DNA of 46,655 bases from NCBI GenBank assembly GCA_016860845.1, contig BOKF01000064.1, forward strand, positions 1-46,655, written 5' to 3'. This DNA comes from Chloroflexota bacterium (GTDB lineage Bacteria; Chloroflexota; Anaerolineae; 4572-78; J111). Below, in pieces: positions 27,055 through 34,446 of the stretch; the stretch's first letter is position 1; each line of letters begins with the position of its first letter. The position numbers and the translations under genes are program-made. The notes under the pieces were generated by a model, which was given only the letters and a program-made list of their open reading frames with translations, searched no databases and was not told the DNA's origin.

Positions 27055-27794
27055 GCGAGATTGCGGCCAACCTGGAAACAGTTTATCACCGGCTGCACCG
27101 GGCAGCGGAGCGGGCGGGTCGTTCAGCCAGCGAGATTACCTTGATTGCGGTCACCAAGACCCAGCCGCTGGAGACGGTCATCCAGGCTTATCAAGCCGGA
27201 CTGCGCCACTTTGGGGAAAATCGCGTCACGGAAGGCCGGGAGAAAGCCACGGATTTAGCCGAATGGCTGGCCCAGATGGGAGGGGAATCACCCACATGGC
27301 ATCTTATCGGCCATATCCAGAGCCGGCAGGTGGATGAGGCGCTTGGAACTTATCACTTGATTCATTCGGTGGACAGCCTCAAGTTGGCTCAACGAATTGA
27401 CCGGCTGGCGACGAGAGACAACCAGCCAGCGGTGGAAGTTCTCTTACAGGCCAATGTATCTGGCGAAGCGACGAAATCAGGATTTGAACTGGCGCAGTGG
27501 TCAACTAATCCGGGGCAGCTAGAGGCTTTTTTAGAAGCAGTTGCTCAAATTGGCCGCCTGGACAAAATTATTATCCGTGGGCTGATGACGATGGCGCCCT
27601 GGTTCGATCATGCCGAAGACGCCCGGCCCACATTCCAAAGCCTGGCTGCCCTGCGGGCCAGACTCCGGTCGGGATTGCCCCAGTTTGACTGGGCGCATCT
27701 TTCGATGGGGATGACCGACGATTTTGAAGTCGCTATTGAAGAAGGTGCGACCATGGTGCGAGTAGGTCGCGCGATATTTGGAGAAAGGGGATAG
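27051..27794 (+). CDS. pipY: PLP homeostasis protein, YggS/PROSC family
   Basis: A 247-residue member of the fold-type III PLP-binding YggS family, a non-enzymatic carrier that balances vitamin B6 and amino-acid pools. It has ITLIAVTKTQP with the PLP lysine K36, HFGENRV, WHLIGHIQSRQ, IHSVDSLKLA, VSGEATKSGF, RGLMTMAP and SMGMTDDFEVAIEEGATMVRVG. GTG 27051 overlaps the pgeF stop by four bases and gives the normal family length. A longer frame upstream lies inside pgeF and is not used. Confidence 0.92.
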   Translation: MSEIAANLETVYHRLHRAAERAGRSASEITLIAVTKTQPLETVIQAYQAGLRHFGENRVTEGREKATDLAEWLAQMGGESPTWHLIGHIQSRQVDEALGTYHLIHSVDSLKLAQRIDRLATRDNQPAVEVLLQANVSGEATKSGFELAQWSTNPGQLEAFLEAVAQIGRLDKIIIRGLMTMAPWFDHAEDARPTFQSLAALRARLRSGLPQFDWAHLSMGMTDDFEVAIEEGATMVRVGRAIFGERG

Positions 27795-27798
27795 AGGA

Positions 27799-27861
27799 AG
27801 TAGGGAGTAAGGAGTAGGAAGTAGGGAAGAATTATCTTTTGCCTACTCCTTACTCCCTACT
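27799..27861. repeat. Heptamer-word palindrome between pipY and proC
   Basis: Left arm words GTAGGGA, GTAAGGA, GTAGGAA, GTAGGGA; right arm words CTACTCC, TTACTCC, CTACTCC, ATACTCC. A 20-bp perfect stem (27799-27818 with 27842-27861) encloses a 23-base loop. There is no T-run. It lies 18 bases before proC, whose own ribosome site is poor. Confidence 0.85.
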
Positions 27862-27879
27862 CCATACTCCTTCAGAAAC

Positions 27880-28707
27880 ATGCTGCAAAACACCAAAGTT
27901 GCCTTTATTGGCGGCGGAGCGATGGGTGGGGCGATGATTGCCGGGCTGACCAAGAAAGAATTGATCAGGCCAGAGGATATCACCGCCAGCGATCCTTATC
28001 CGGCTCAATTAGAAAAATTGGCCGCCACTTATCAGGTCAACACCACCCCGAACAATCGGGATGCGGTCAAGGATAAAGATATTATTGTTTTATCTATCAA
28101 ACCGCAAAGCTTAGGGGAAGTTGGCGCTGAATTACGCGGCCAACTCCCGACCAAAGCCCTGGTGCTGTCCATCATCGCCGGAGCACCGATTGGGAAAATA
28201 AGCCAGTTATTGCATCATTACAGCGTCGTCCGGGTGATGCCCAACACCCCGGCCCTGGTGAGCAAGGCCATGTCTGTGTGGACGGCGACCGACGAGGTCA
28301 GCGAGCACCAGCGTAACCAGGTCAAAACCATTCTGGCTACTTTGGGCGAAGAGCTTTACGTGGACCACGAAGATTATCTGGATATGGCCACCGCTCTCTC
28401 CGGTACCGGGCCGGCCTATGTCTTTATGTTTATGGAAGCCATGATTGACGCCGGAGTCCACATGGGTTTTTCGCGCCGCGTCTCCGAGCAACTGGTCCTG
28501 CAAACCATCGAAGGCTCGGTTGCCTTTGCCCGCGACAGCCAGCGTCACCCCGCCGAGCTGCGCAATATGGTCACATCGCCGGGCGGTACGACGGCTGAGG
28601 CGCTTTATCAACTGGAAAAAGGCGGCTTCCGCACGGTCTTGTCCAAAGCCATTTGGGCAGCTTATCAAAAATCTCGTTACCTGGGGGGCCTCAAAAACAA
28701 TGGGTGA
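27880..28707 (+). CDS. proC: Pyrroline-5-carboxylate reductase
   Basis: A 275-residue enzyme catalysing the last step of proline synthesis, reducing pyrroline-5-carboxylate with NAD(P)H. It shows the Rossmann motif FIGGGAMGGAMIAGL, VLSIKPQ, SIIAGAPIG, VRVMPNTPALV, LSGTGPAYVFMF and the C-terminal signature MVTSPGGTTAEAL. Length is normal. No clear Shine-Dalgarno precedes ATG 27880. The heptamer palindrome directly upstream could influence its expression. The end overlaps yggT by 8 bases. Confidence 0.95.
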   Translation: MLQNTKVAFIGGGAMGGAMIAGLTKKELIRPEDITASDPYPAQLEKLAATYQVNTTPNNRDAVKDKDIIVLSIKPQSLGEVGAELRGQLPTKALVLSIIAGAPIGKISQLLHHYSVVRVMPNTPALVSKAMSVWTATDEVSEHQRNQVKTILATLGEELYVDHEDYLDMATALSGTGPAYVFMFMEAMIDAGVHMGFSRRVSEQLVLQTIEGSVAFARDSQRHPAELRNMVTSPGGTTAEALYQLEKGGFRTVLSKAIWAAYQKSRYLGGLKNNG

Positions 28708-28969
28708 ATTCCTGGCGTTGGTGATTAATATCGTTTTTCAAGTCCTATGGTGGGCCGTTCTGATCAGGGTATTGCTTTCCTGGCTGCCGATGGCGAATGT
28801 TCGGATTGATCCCTATAACCCGGCCATCCGGTTTCTTTACTCCATTACCGATCCCATCCTGGAACCGCTCCGCCGCTTCACGACCATCGGCATGATTGAT
28901 CTCAGTCCATTGGTTGCGTTACTTCTTTTGGATTTTCTCAGACAAATACTCATTTCTATGTTAGTTTAG
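28700..28969 (+). CDS. yggT: YggT family integral membrane protein
   Basis: An 89-residue membrane protein with two hydrophobic segments (about 5-27 and 65-87) and the family core VLLSWLPMANVRIDPYNP, FLYSITDPILEPLRR. YggT proteins are linked to cell division, osmotic tolerance or envelope functions, often beside pipY and sepF. ATG 28700 overlaps the proC stop. An open frame extends further upstream inside proC but is out of keeping with the family. Confidence 0.9.
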   Translation: MGEFLALVINIVFQVLWWAVLIRVLLSWLPMANVRIDPYNPAIRFLYSITDPILEPLRRFTTIGMIDLSPLVALLLLDFLRQILISMLV

Positions 28970-28993
28970 CCATGCGTCAGAGGAGACAAGGCC

Positions 28994-29287
28994 ATGCGAG
29001 AGTTTAAGATTACCAAAGCCGAAGAGGGCGCCGCGTTTGCCGTTCACATTGTCCCCAAATCCGTCAAAAATGAGGTCGTGGGCAAACACGGAGACGCGCT
29101 AAAGGTCAAACTCATTTCGACTACGGTCAGCGGGATTGCCAACGACACCTTGATCAGCTTTTTGGCCCAAAAGCTCAACATCGAACGCGACAAGGTGGAA
29201 ATCGCCGCCGGCCTCGGCTCGGCTGAAAAGATGGTGGTCGTGGTTGGTCTGACCCCTACCGAAGTGGAAAACCGCCTGCTGGGCTAA
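28994..29287 (+). CDS. yggU: DUF167 (YggU) family protein
   Basis: A 97-residue protein of the DUF167/YggU family: VHIVPKSVKNEVVGKHGDALKVKL, then VSGIANDTLISFLAQKLNI and VEIAAGLGSAEKMVVV. Function is unknown, but the gene is almost always in the pipY-yggT neighbourhood. The ribosome site GGAGACAAGG precedes ATG 28994. It is the last gene of the pgeF-to-yggU run; no T-rich terminator is evident after it. Confidence 0.9.
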   Translation: MREFKITKAEEGAAFAVHIVPKSVKNEVVGKHGDALKVKLISTTVSGIANDTLISFLAQKLNIERDKVEIAAGLGSAEKMVVVVGLTPTEVENRLLG

Positions 29288-29381
29288 GTTTTGGGTAACT
29301 TCCCCGCTACCGGCGTCTTAGTTCCTATTTAACCAGGTGCCAGCCGCCGCTAGCCAGAGCCGTTATTGGGGAACTTTTCTA

Positions 29382-29430
29382 CTCCAACCAGCGTCTTAAA
29401 GTCAGCTTTACCTAATTTTTTGGTTGGAGG
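29382..29430 (+). promoter_or_regulatory. Inverted repeat that covers the ribosome site of the lipoprotein gene
   Basis: CTCCAACCA (29382-29390) is complementary to TGGTTGGAG (29421-29429), with a 30-base loop. The right arm contains the GGAGG ribosome site (29426-29430) of the lipoprotein starting at 29439. If formed in the RNA, the 9-bp stem would hide that site. Confidence 0.45.
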
Positions 29431-29438
29431 TAATTTTT

Positions 29439-30032
29439 ATGAGATGTACTGTTGGCAAACTCTATCTGGCAATGCTGCTGACTGGCCTGGTTTTAGTTAT
29501 GGCTGCCTGTGGAGTTGCCGCTCCCCCTGAGGATATTCCGCCGATGACAATTGAAGCTCAATCCGCCCCGGAAACCACTCCGGTGAGCCAACCAGAACCA
29601 ACGGCGACGAATTTACCCGCGGAAATCTCCGTTCCAGAACCAACTCCTACCCTTCCCTCTGAGCCGGCCCCGACCAGTTTGCCCAACGAAATCAGCGAGC
29701 CGGTGTCACCGCTTGTACCACCTGCCGCTGCACCTGCGCCGGTTCAGGCTGACGAAGCCGGCCAACCTGCCCCGACAGTCCCCGGCAGCGAGACCACTGT
29801 CGCCGCCGCCGTCGCTGATTTATCCAAGCAGACCGGTGTCTCTGCCGATCAAATTACGGTGGACGCCGTCGAACCGATGGAATGGCCCGACGCCAGTTTG
29901 GGCTGCCCCCAGGAAGGCATGATGTACGCCCAGGTTATCACCCCCGGTTACTTGATTGTGCTCAGCGCGCAGGGTCAAACGTATGAGTACCACGCGGATC
30001 AAAGGGCGAATGTAGTATTGTGTAACAAGTAA
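29439..30032 (+). CDS. Lipoprotein with Pro-rich linker and WPDASLGC domain
   Basis: A 197-residue predicted lipoprotein. The signal sequence ends in the lipobox MAAC, followed by about 95 residues of Pro/Thr/Glu/Ser-rich linker with repeated EPTP-type units. A compact C-terminal domain of about 75 residues has ADLSKQTGVSADQITVDAV, EWPDASLGCP, AQVITPGYLIVL and a final VVLC. The two cysteines could form a disulfide. The domain is common in secreted proteins of Chloroflexota and cyanobacteria; its function is not known to me. Start at ATG 29439 with GGAGG 8 bases upstream. A bidirectional terminator follows. Confidence 0.85.
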   Translation: MRCTVGKLYLAMLLTGLVLVMAACGVAAPPEDIPPMTIEAQSAPETTPVSQPEPTATNLPAEISVPEPTPTLPSEPAPTSLPNEISEPVSPLVPPAAAPAPVQADEAGQPAPTVPGSETTVAAAVADLSKQTGVSADQITVDAVEPMEWPDASLGCPQEGMMYAQVITPGYLIVLSAQGQTYEYHADQRANVVLCNK

Positions 30033-30042
30033 TAGTATGGAC

Positions 30043-30079
30043 AAAAAAGCCCCGGACCCACTGAATCCGGGACTTTTTT
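30043..30079. terminator. Bidirectional intrinsic terminator
   Basis: AAAAAAGCCCCGGA (30043-30056) pairs with TCCGGGACTTTTTT (30066-30079) with one mismatch. The stem therefore has a T-run on the right for plus-strand transcripts and, as complement of the A-run, one for minus-strand transcripts. It lies between the lipoprotein gene and the converging minus-strand genes. Confidence 0.85.
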
Positions 30080-30080
30080 A

Positions 30081-30185
30081 TTACCATTGCGGCAACACCA
30101 TCCTGGCGAACGCCTCCAGCCCATCCAGATCATCCTGATCGAGCCACTGCAACATCACCCGCTGCACACCAACTTCGCTCAACCC
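30081..30185 (-). pseudogene. C-terminal remnant of a luciferase-like (LLM) flavin oxidoreductase
   Basis: Read on the minus strand, the last 35 codons before TAA (30081-30083) give EVGVQRVMLQWLDQDDLDG, then LEAFARMVLPQW. This is the ending typical of LLM-class F420/FMN-dependent oxidoreductases. The frame runs into the 3' end of the acidic protein gene and the catalytic barrel is absent, so only the tail of a lost gene survives. Confidence 0.6.
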
Positions 30186-30574
30186 ATTTCTTCATCATCT
30201 TCTTCGTAATATTCTTCGTATTCGTCAAAGAAAAACAGTACGGCTGCCGCACCATCCGCTTTATGCTTCATTTCGGTTACTTGCCCCACATAATCCTCCT
30301 GGCCCTCTTCGTCAATCAAATACAACTTCCCATCATCAGCTACATAGCCCAACCGCTCATCACCTTCTTCGTAGCTGCCGTAAATCTCGCCATTTGGTTC
30401 CACCCAGCCCATATACATATCTTCTTCATCGTAAACTTTGCCGCTGGCATAGTCTATCCGGCCAATGTACTCGCTCTGGCCCTCCTCGTCTTCATAATAA
30501 AGTTTGCCGTCGTCGTCAATCCGGCCAATGAGGGTATCGGGCGACATTGCTACGTGTTCATATATCTTAGCCAT
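30179..30574 (-). CDS. Acidic repeat protein of unknown function
   Basis: A 131-residue, strongly acidic cytosolic protein. Four to five degenerate repeats of about 20 residues follow the pattern IGR-I-DDDGKLYYEDEEG, each with a G-(R/W/Y)-(I/V) strand, a D/N-G turn and a (L/V/I)-Y strand, suggesting a small beta-repeat domain. A tail of Glu, Asp and Tyr (FDEYEEYYEEDDEE) ends the protein. GAGGAAAAC precedes the ATG. The gene seems to have replaced or overrun the body of an LLM oxidoreductase gene, whose tail begins inside its 3' end. No known family is recognised with confidence. Confidence 0.75.
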   Translation of the reverse strand: MAKIYEHVAMSPDTLIGRIDDDGKLYYEDEEGQSEYIGRIDYASGKVYDEEDMYMGWVEPNGEIYGSYEEGDERLGYVADDGKLYLIDEEGQEDYVGQVTEMKHKADGAAAVLFFFDEYEEYYEEDDEEMG

Positions 30575-30643
30575 GGTTGTTTTCCTCTTTCTTGATAATT
30601 TGTTTAAAAACTACCAGGGCAGATTTAATATCTGCCCGGCCTA

Positions 30644-32239
30644 CTACCCTTGTAATATCTCCATGGCCGCATTGCGGCCATTCAGGCCGACGACCCCGCC
30701 GCCGGGATGGGTGCAAGCGCCACACAAAAACAGTCCCGGCATCGGCGTGCGATGGGCCAGTCGTTTGTCCCACATATAATCCGGCGTAATTTCACCCTGG
30801 AAGATATGGCCGCCGGTCAAGCCGACTTTGCGCTCGATGTCGGGCGGCCCCAGTACCTCATAATCAAGGACCGCCTGGGGCAGGTTGCTGCAATAACGCC
30901 CGATGGAATTGAGCACCACCTGTCCAACCTTCTCGCGATGGGTATCCCAATCCCCCTCGGCAAAGGTGTGGGGCACATATTGAGAAAAAATGCTCATTGT
31001 ATGTTTGCCCGCCGGGGCTACGGTCTGATCGTGTACGGTCTGGAAGTAGATTTCCGTCCAGACCCGCTCCGGCAACTGCCCGGCCAGAGCAGTTTCAAAG
31101 CAGCTTTGCCACTCGGTTTTAGACAGGGGCGTATCTACCACAGCGTAATGGTGCGGCTCCAGCAGGCCGGGCCGGGCCGTAAAGTTGGGCAGTTCGCTCA
31201 AAGCGACATTCACCTTAACGGTACAACCGGTGATGGGCATCGCCTCGACCTGGGCTTGCCAGCCGGAGTCAGCCGCCTCAGCCAGCAGTCGCAGGGTGAC
31301 CCGTGGATCGGTATTGGAGACGACGACCGGCGCATTGACCCGCTCCCCACCACTTAGTTCGACTCCTTCGCCGGGGATGATCCGGCCTACCGGCAGGCCG
31401 GAGGCAATGACCGCGCCGTAGTCGCGGGCAATATCGGCCAGAATGAATGAGACCATGCCCATGCCGCCTTTGACAAAACCCCACTGGCCTAAAAACTCCC
31501 CCATCCGCCCACAGAAGTGGTAGAAGTAGATGGAGGCTGTGCCTTTATCAAAGGGGCTGGCGTTTGCGCCAATGATGCCCTGCCCGGCGTAAGCGAGCTG
31601 CAAGCGCTCGTCGCTCAGGTAGCGCTCCAGGTACTCCATCATAGACCACTCAAAGATGAAGTTGATTGCCTCCTGGTCACCCTTGAGGCGCTCTTCTACC
31701 TGCTCGCGGGTCGGCGATCGGCCAATCCACAGATCGCGCTCGTCGGGCGGGCGAAGGGCGTCCGTTGCCCGGAGAAGCAGCTCGTGCATAGCTCGCCAGC
31801 CGGCCAAATCACCCGGCGCCAGCTTTTTGATCTCGGCTTCACAGCGTTCCTCGTCATCCCAGAGATGAATACTGGTTCCATCATCAAAGGGGACAAACAT
31901 GCCGTTAGCGGGGGTCCACTCGAAACCGCGCGCCCGCATCTGCAGCTCATCAATGATCAAGGGATGCAAAATCCCAGCCACGTAAGCGCAGGGTGAAACT
32001 TTATAACCGGGGAAAGGCTCTTCCAGAGTGCAGGCCCCTCCAATACGCTCGCGCGCTTCCAGTACCAGCACTTGTTTACCGGCGCGAGCCAGGTAGGCCG
32101 CGCAGGCCAGGCCGTTATGGCCCGCTCCTACCACAATCGCATCCCAGGAACGAGCCGCTAATTCTTTGACCGGCGCAGGCAGACCCAGCACACCGAGAGT
32201 CTGGGCGGCAGGTGAAAGTTTAGGGGGCTGAGTTGGCAT
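30644..32239 (-). CDS. PYROXD2/phytoene-desaturase-like FAD oxidoreductase
   Basis: A 531-residue flavoprotein. The dinucleotide-binding motif VVGAGHNGLACAAYLARAG and the following VLVLEARERIGG are near residue 38. The C-terminal FAD motif is GLFLCGACTHPGGGVVGLNGRNAA, and the internal WGFVKGGMGMVSFILAD fits the PYROXD2 group. These proteins resemble carotenoid desaturases and isomerases, but most have no proven substrate. No carotenoid genes are nearby. ATG 32239 is chosen because GGAG lies 9 bases upstream; TTG 32245 would add two residues. Confidence 0.88.
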   Translation of the reverse strand: MPTQPPKLSPAAQTLGVLGLPAPVKELAARSWDAIVVGAGHNGLACAAYLARAGKQVLVLEARERIGGACTLEEPFPGYKVSPCAYVAGILHPLIIDELQMRARGFEWTPANGMFVPFDDGTSIHLWDDEERCEAEIKKLAPGDLAGWRAMHELLLRATDALRPPDERDLWIGRSPTREQVEERLKGDQEAINFIFEWSMMEYLERYLSDERLQLAYAGQGIIGANASPFDKGTASIYFYHFCGRMGEFLGQWGFVKGGMGMVSFILADIARDYGAVIASGLPVGRIIPGEGVELSGGERVNAPVVVSNTDPRVTLRLLAEAADSGWQAQVEAMPITGCTVKVNVALSELPNFTARPGLLEPHHYAVVDTPLSKTEWQSCFETALAGQLPERVWTEIYFQTVHDQTVAPAGKHTMSIFSQYVPHTFAEGDWDTHREKVGQVVLNSIGRYCSNLPQAVLDYEVLGPPDIERKVGLTGGHIFQGEITPDYMWDKRLAHRTPMPGLFLCGACTHPGGGVVGLNGRNAAMEILQG

Positions 32240-32331
32240 AGGCAATCACTCCATCATTTAAATAGGTGGCCCTGATTGGGTTCAACAGAGTTTGGGTTGA
32301 GGCTTGGGATTATAGCACTACTGTCCCTCGC

Positions 32332-32365
32332 TTAAAAAATAAGACCCGACTCGTCGTCGGGTCTT
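32332..32365 (-). terminator. Terminator of the RNA-binding protein gene
   Basis: AAGACCCGAC (32341-32350) pairs with GTCGGGTCTT (32356-32365) around a 5-base loop. On the minus strand the stem is followed by ATTTTTTAAG. It sits 27 bases after the stop of the RRM gene. Confidence 0.9.
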
Positions 32366-32391
32366 GCCAGCCTATTTGTAATTCAAGAACT

Positions 32392-32784
32392 CTAGCGACG
32401 GCCGCTACCTCGATCACCATAGCCGCCCCGATCGCCTCTGTCGCCGCCCCGGCTGCCGCCGCGGTCGCCACCACCACCGCCGCCCCGGCTGCTGCTGCGC
32501 GGGCCTCGACTGCCGCCACCGCCGCCACGATCTTCACGGCGCTCAACCGGCCGGGCTTCGTTAACCTTGATTGCCCTTCCTTTCAAATCTTGTCCATCAA
32601 GGGCAGTGATGGCAGCTTGGCCTTCAGCGTTGTTGGGCATTTCGACAAAGCCAAAGCCGCGTGATTGGCCGGTAAATTTATCTTTAATGATGGTGGCCGA
32701 GGTGACTTCCCCGTGCGGGGCAAAAGCCTGCCTTAAATCGTCATCACTAACGGCCCAGGCCAAATTACCGACATAGATATTCAT
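32392..32784 (-). CDS. RRM RNA-binding protein with Arg/Gly-rich tail
   Basis: A 130-residue protein. Residues 1-80 form one RNA-recognition motif with RNP2 IYVGNL and RNP1 RGFGFVEM; residues 85-130 are an RGG/Ser-rich tail. Bacterial proteins of this layout are common in cyanobacteria and Chloroflexota, bind single-stranded RNA and are often cold-inducible. AGGAGAT precedes the ATG. An intrinsic terminator follows, and the gene appears to be a single transcription unit. The leader (32785-32950) has no structure I can name. Confidence 0.93.
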   Translation of the reverse strand: MNIYVGNLAWAVSDDDLRQAFAPHGEVTSATIIKDKFTGQSRGFGFVEMPNNAEGQAAITALDGQDLKGRAIKVNEARPVERREDRGGGGGSRGPRSSSRGGGGGGDRGGSRGGDRGDRGGYGDRGSGRR

Positions 32785-32950
32785 TGTGATCTCCTGTGTG
32801 GATTAACCTTTTGCAAATAGCATAAAATACTTTTACCAATGTTTGACTGCGACGCCAATGGTCAGGAGATAGCAGCACTTTTTGTTAATGTGACATCCGA
32901 AATGCCGACCAAAGCCTGACAAGTGCTGAAGGCGCTCACTACCAGCAGGA

Positions 32951-32981
32951 ATAAAAAAGAGCATAGCCCCCTCGCGGCTAT
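32951..32981 (-). terminator. Terminator after the C45 hydrolase gene
   Basis: On the minus strand ATAGCC and GGCTAT (plus 32976-32981 and 32963-32968) form a short stem with a 7-base loop, followed by GCTCTTTTTTATT. Confidence 0.7.
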
Positions 32982-33040
32982 CCTCATCCGTTCAACTATT
33001 CTTCGATAACCCTCCTCTTCCTCAATGGACCCTGCGTTGA

Positions 33041-34219
33041 TTAAACCACGAAACTTTCGTAGTCATTCTCACAGGGTCGGCCCCAAACGGCCCGAAATTC
33101 TCGGGTGGCCGGGCGCATAAGAGCCGCGCCACAACTTTCCAGGTAAAACGGTTCTTCTGGGTGGACACAGATACCGTTGATCGCACTGTGATCGCGTGTC
33201 AGGCTCATGAGATCGGCCCAGGTAATTCCCGTTTGGTTAAGCAGTTCCTTGCCTCGATTGAGCCGGGTCTCGGAGCTGGCCCTGGATCGAGGCAGTCTGG
33301 CTCGTTCGACATGTATATTGTGAGCAATCAAGCAGTGATTGGTGTGGACCCACGCGCCTGTTTTGACTTCTTGCACATGGTATCGCGAGGCCATCGCTTC
33401 CACATTGTACCCTCGGCCGGTCGAGTCCGCCAGCAGATAATTATGGCCTCCGGCCAGTTTCGCCTGAGTGATGCAGGCCAAGGCATCGTCGAGGTTATCT
33501 TGAGCCAGTATCTTACGGACAACAAAGGGCCATGTCACACCTGGGCGGCCATCGCCGGCCACCAGGTTGTTAATCCCAACAGCAATTCCCGCCTCATTCA
33601 TGCCAATCATGCCAATACAGCCAATAATGGTAAAAGCAAGAAAGCGTAAAGCAGCTTCAGGTTTTCCCCGCAGTAAAATCAGGTAGGGCGTCGCAGTTTC
33701 ATGCATATCCCAGGTTTGGCCCAGGAATCCCTGGCTTTCGGCGGCAATCTCAGGGCTGACAATGAAAGCCGTGCAATCATCGGCGGCGGGGTGGGCGGGG
33801 ACAACAGTAGGGACTGGGGGAAACTGATGGGAACTCTGAGAAGGTGTGATTTCTCTGAAATCCCCTGGAGTTCCGGACAGGCTTCTGAACCGCTGTTCAT
33901 CAGCGCAGTAAATGGTGTCAACAAAGTCGGTAAACCCGTTAAGAATCATTAATTCGGTCACGCTTAAACCGACACCCGCGCTGAGGCCGCGCAATTCATC
34001 CATCAGCTCCGGAGCATAGGCTTCGTGGTAAGGCAAGCAGGCCTGGCCCAAAGCCAGCACCTCCTGGCGAGATAATTCTTTACCGGTCCAGTTTTTATCG
34101 CTGCTCAAGCTGAGACGATCTTTAGTTAGTTCTTGAATTTCTTTGGAGTAAGCCGCCGCGTGCTGACGACCCATCTCAAAAGGGGTACCAGAAACCTCTA
34201 GCAAACGCAACCTGGGCAT
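33041..34219 (-). CDS. C45-family acyltransferase/peptidase-like Ntn hydrolase
   Basis: A 392-residue protein of the acyl-CoA:6-aminopenicillanate acyltransferase (C45) family. The N-terminal pattern GTPFEMGRQHAAAYSKEI is typical. The catalytic nucleophile should be C149 in DDCTAFIV, exposed by self-cleavage before the cysteine. Downstream FLGQTWDMHETATPY, GMIGMNEAGIAVGINNL and VHTNHCL support the fold. Family members hydrolyse or transfer acyl groups on small amides; the substrate here is unknown. No signal peptide is visible. AAGG lies upstream of the ATG. It is a single gene with its own terminator. Confidence 0.87.
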   Translation of the reverse strand: MPRLRLLEVSGTPFEMGRQHAAAYSKEIQELTKDRLSLSSDKNWTGKELSRQEVLALGQACLPYHEAYAPELMDELRGLSAGVGLSVTELMILNGFTDFVDTIYCADEQRFRSLSGTPGDFREITPSQSSHQFPPVPTVVPAHPAADDCTAFIVSPEIAAESQGFLGQTWDMHETATPYLILLRGKPEAALRFLAFTIIGCIGMIGMNEAGIAVGINNLVAGDGRPGVTWPFVVRKILAQDNLDDALACITQAKLAGGHNYLLADSTGRGYNVEAMASRYHVQEVKTGAWVHTNHCLIAHNIHVERARLPRSRASSETRLNRGKELLNQTGITWADLMSLTRDHSAINGICVHPEEPFYLESCGAALMRPATREFRAVWGRPCENDYESFVV

Positions 34220-34412
34220 AAATAACCTTGCAAAAAATCACCAATCAATAGCACTCTGGCATGGAGTTAAGCAAAAGGATAAAAACAGGGGAAGATGAGG
34301 TAATGCCGCAGAGGGGTGAGGTGTTCATTTTCCTTGTAATTAGGAGTTTAGCGAAAAATTTTGGTTCCTAATCCAATTTTAACCGAACACGCGAATTTAG
34401 GCAACTGTACGG
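34220..34412. other. Intergenic region between hemA and the C45 gene
   Basis: A 190-base stretch with one weak hairpin (ATTAGGA 34339-34345 with TCCTAAT 34366-34372). It should contain the minus-strand promoter of the C45 gene, but no convincing hexamers are seen. No RNA gene is recognised. Confidence 0.4.
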
Positions 34413-34446
34413 GTAGACAGTAAACGGGGAAAGAAATGCTGTCTAC
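34413..34446. repeat. Short hairpin of the word-palindrome type at the hemA stop
   Basis: GTAGACAG (34413-34420) pairs with CTGTCTAC (34439-34446). The right side continues in a 14-base-pitch repeat (TGCTGTC, TACTACC, TGCTGTC). It is a weaker relative of the heptamer palindromes and has no T-run. Confidence 0.55.

Noticed and set aside
27799..27861. Intrinsic terminator after pipY
   Set aside because: The stem is strong but has no T-run on either strand, the loop is 23 bases, and the same design recurs at other loci with other words.
32785..33040. tRNA or small structural RNA in the spacer
   Set aside because: No cloverleaf or conserved small-RNA core found, only a terminator for the neighbouring gene.
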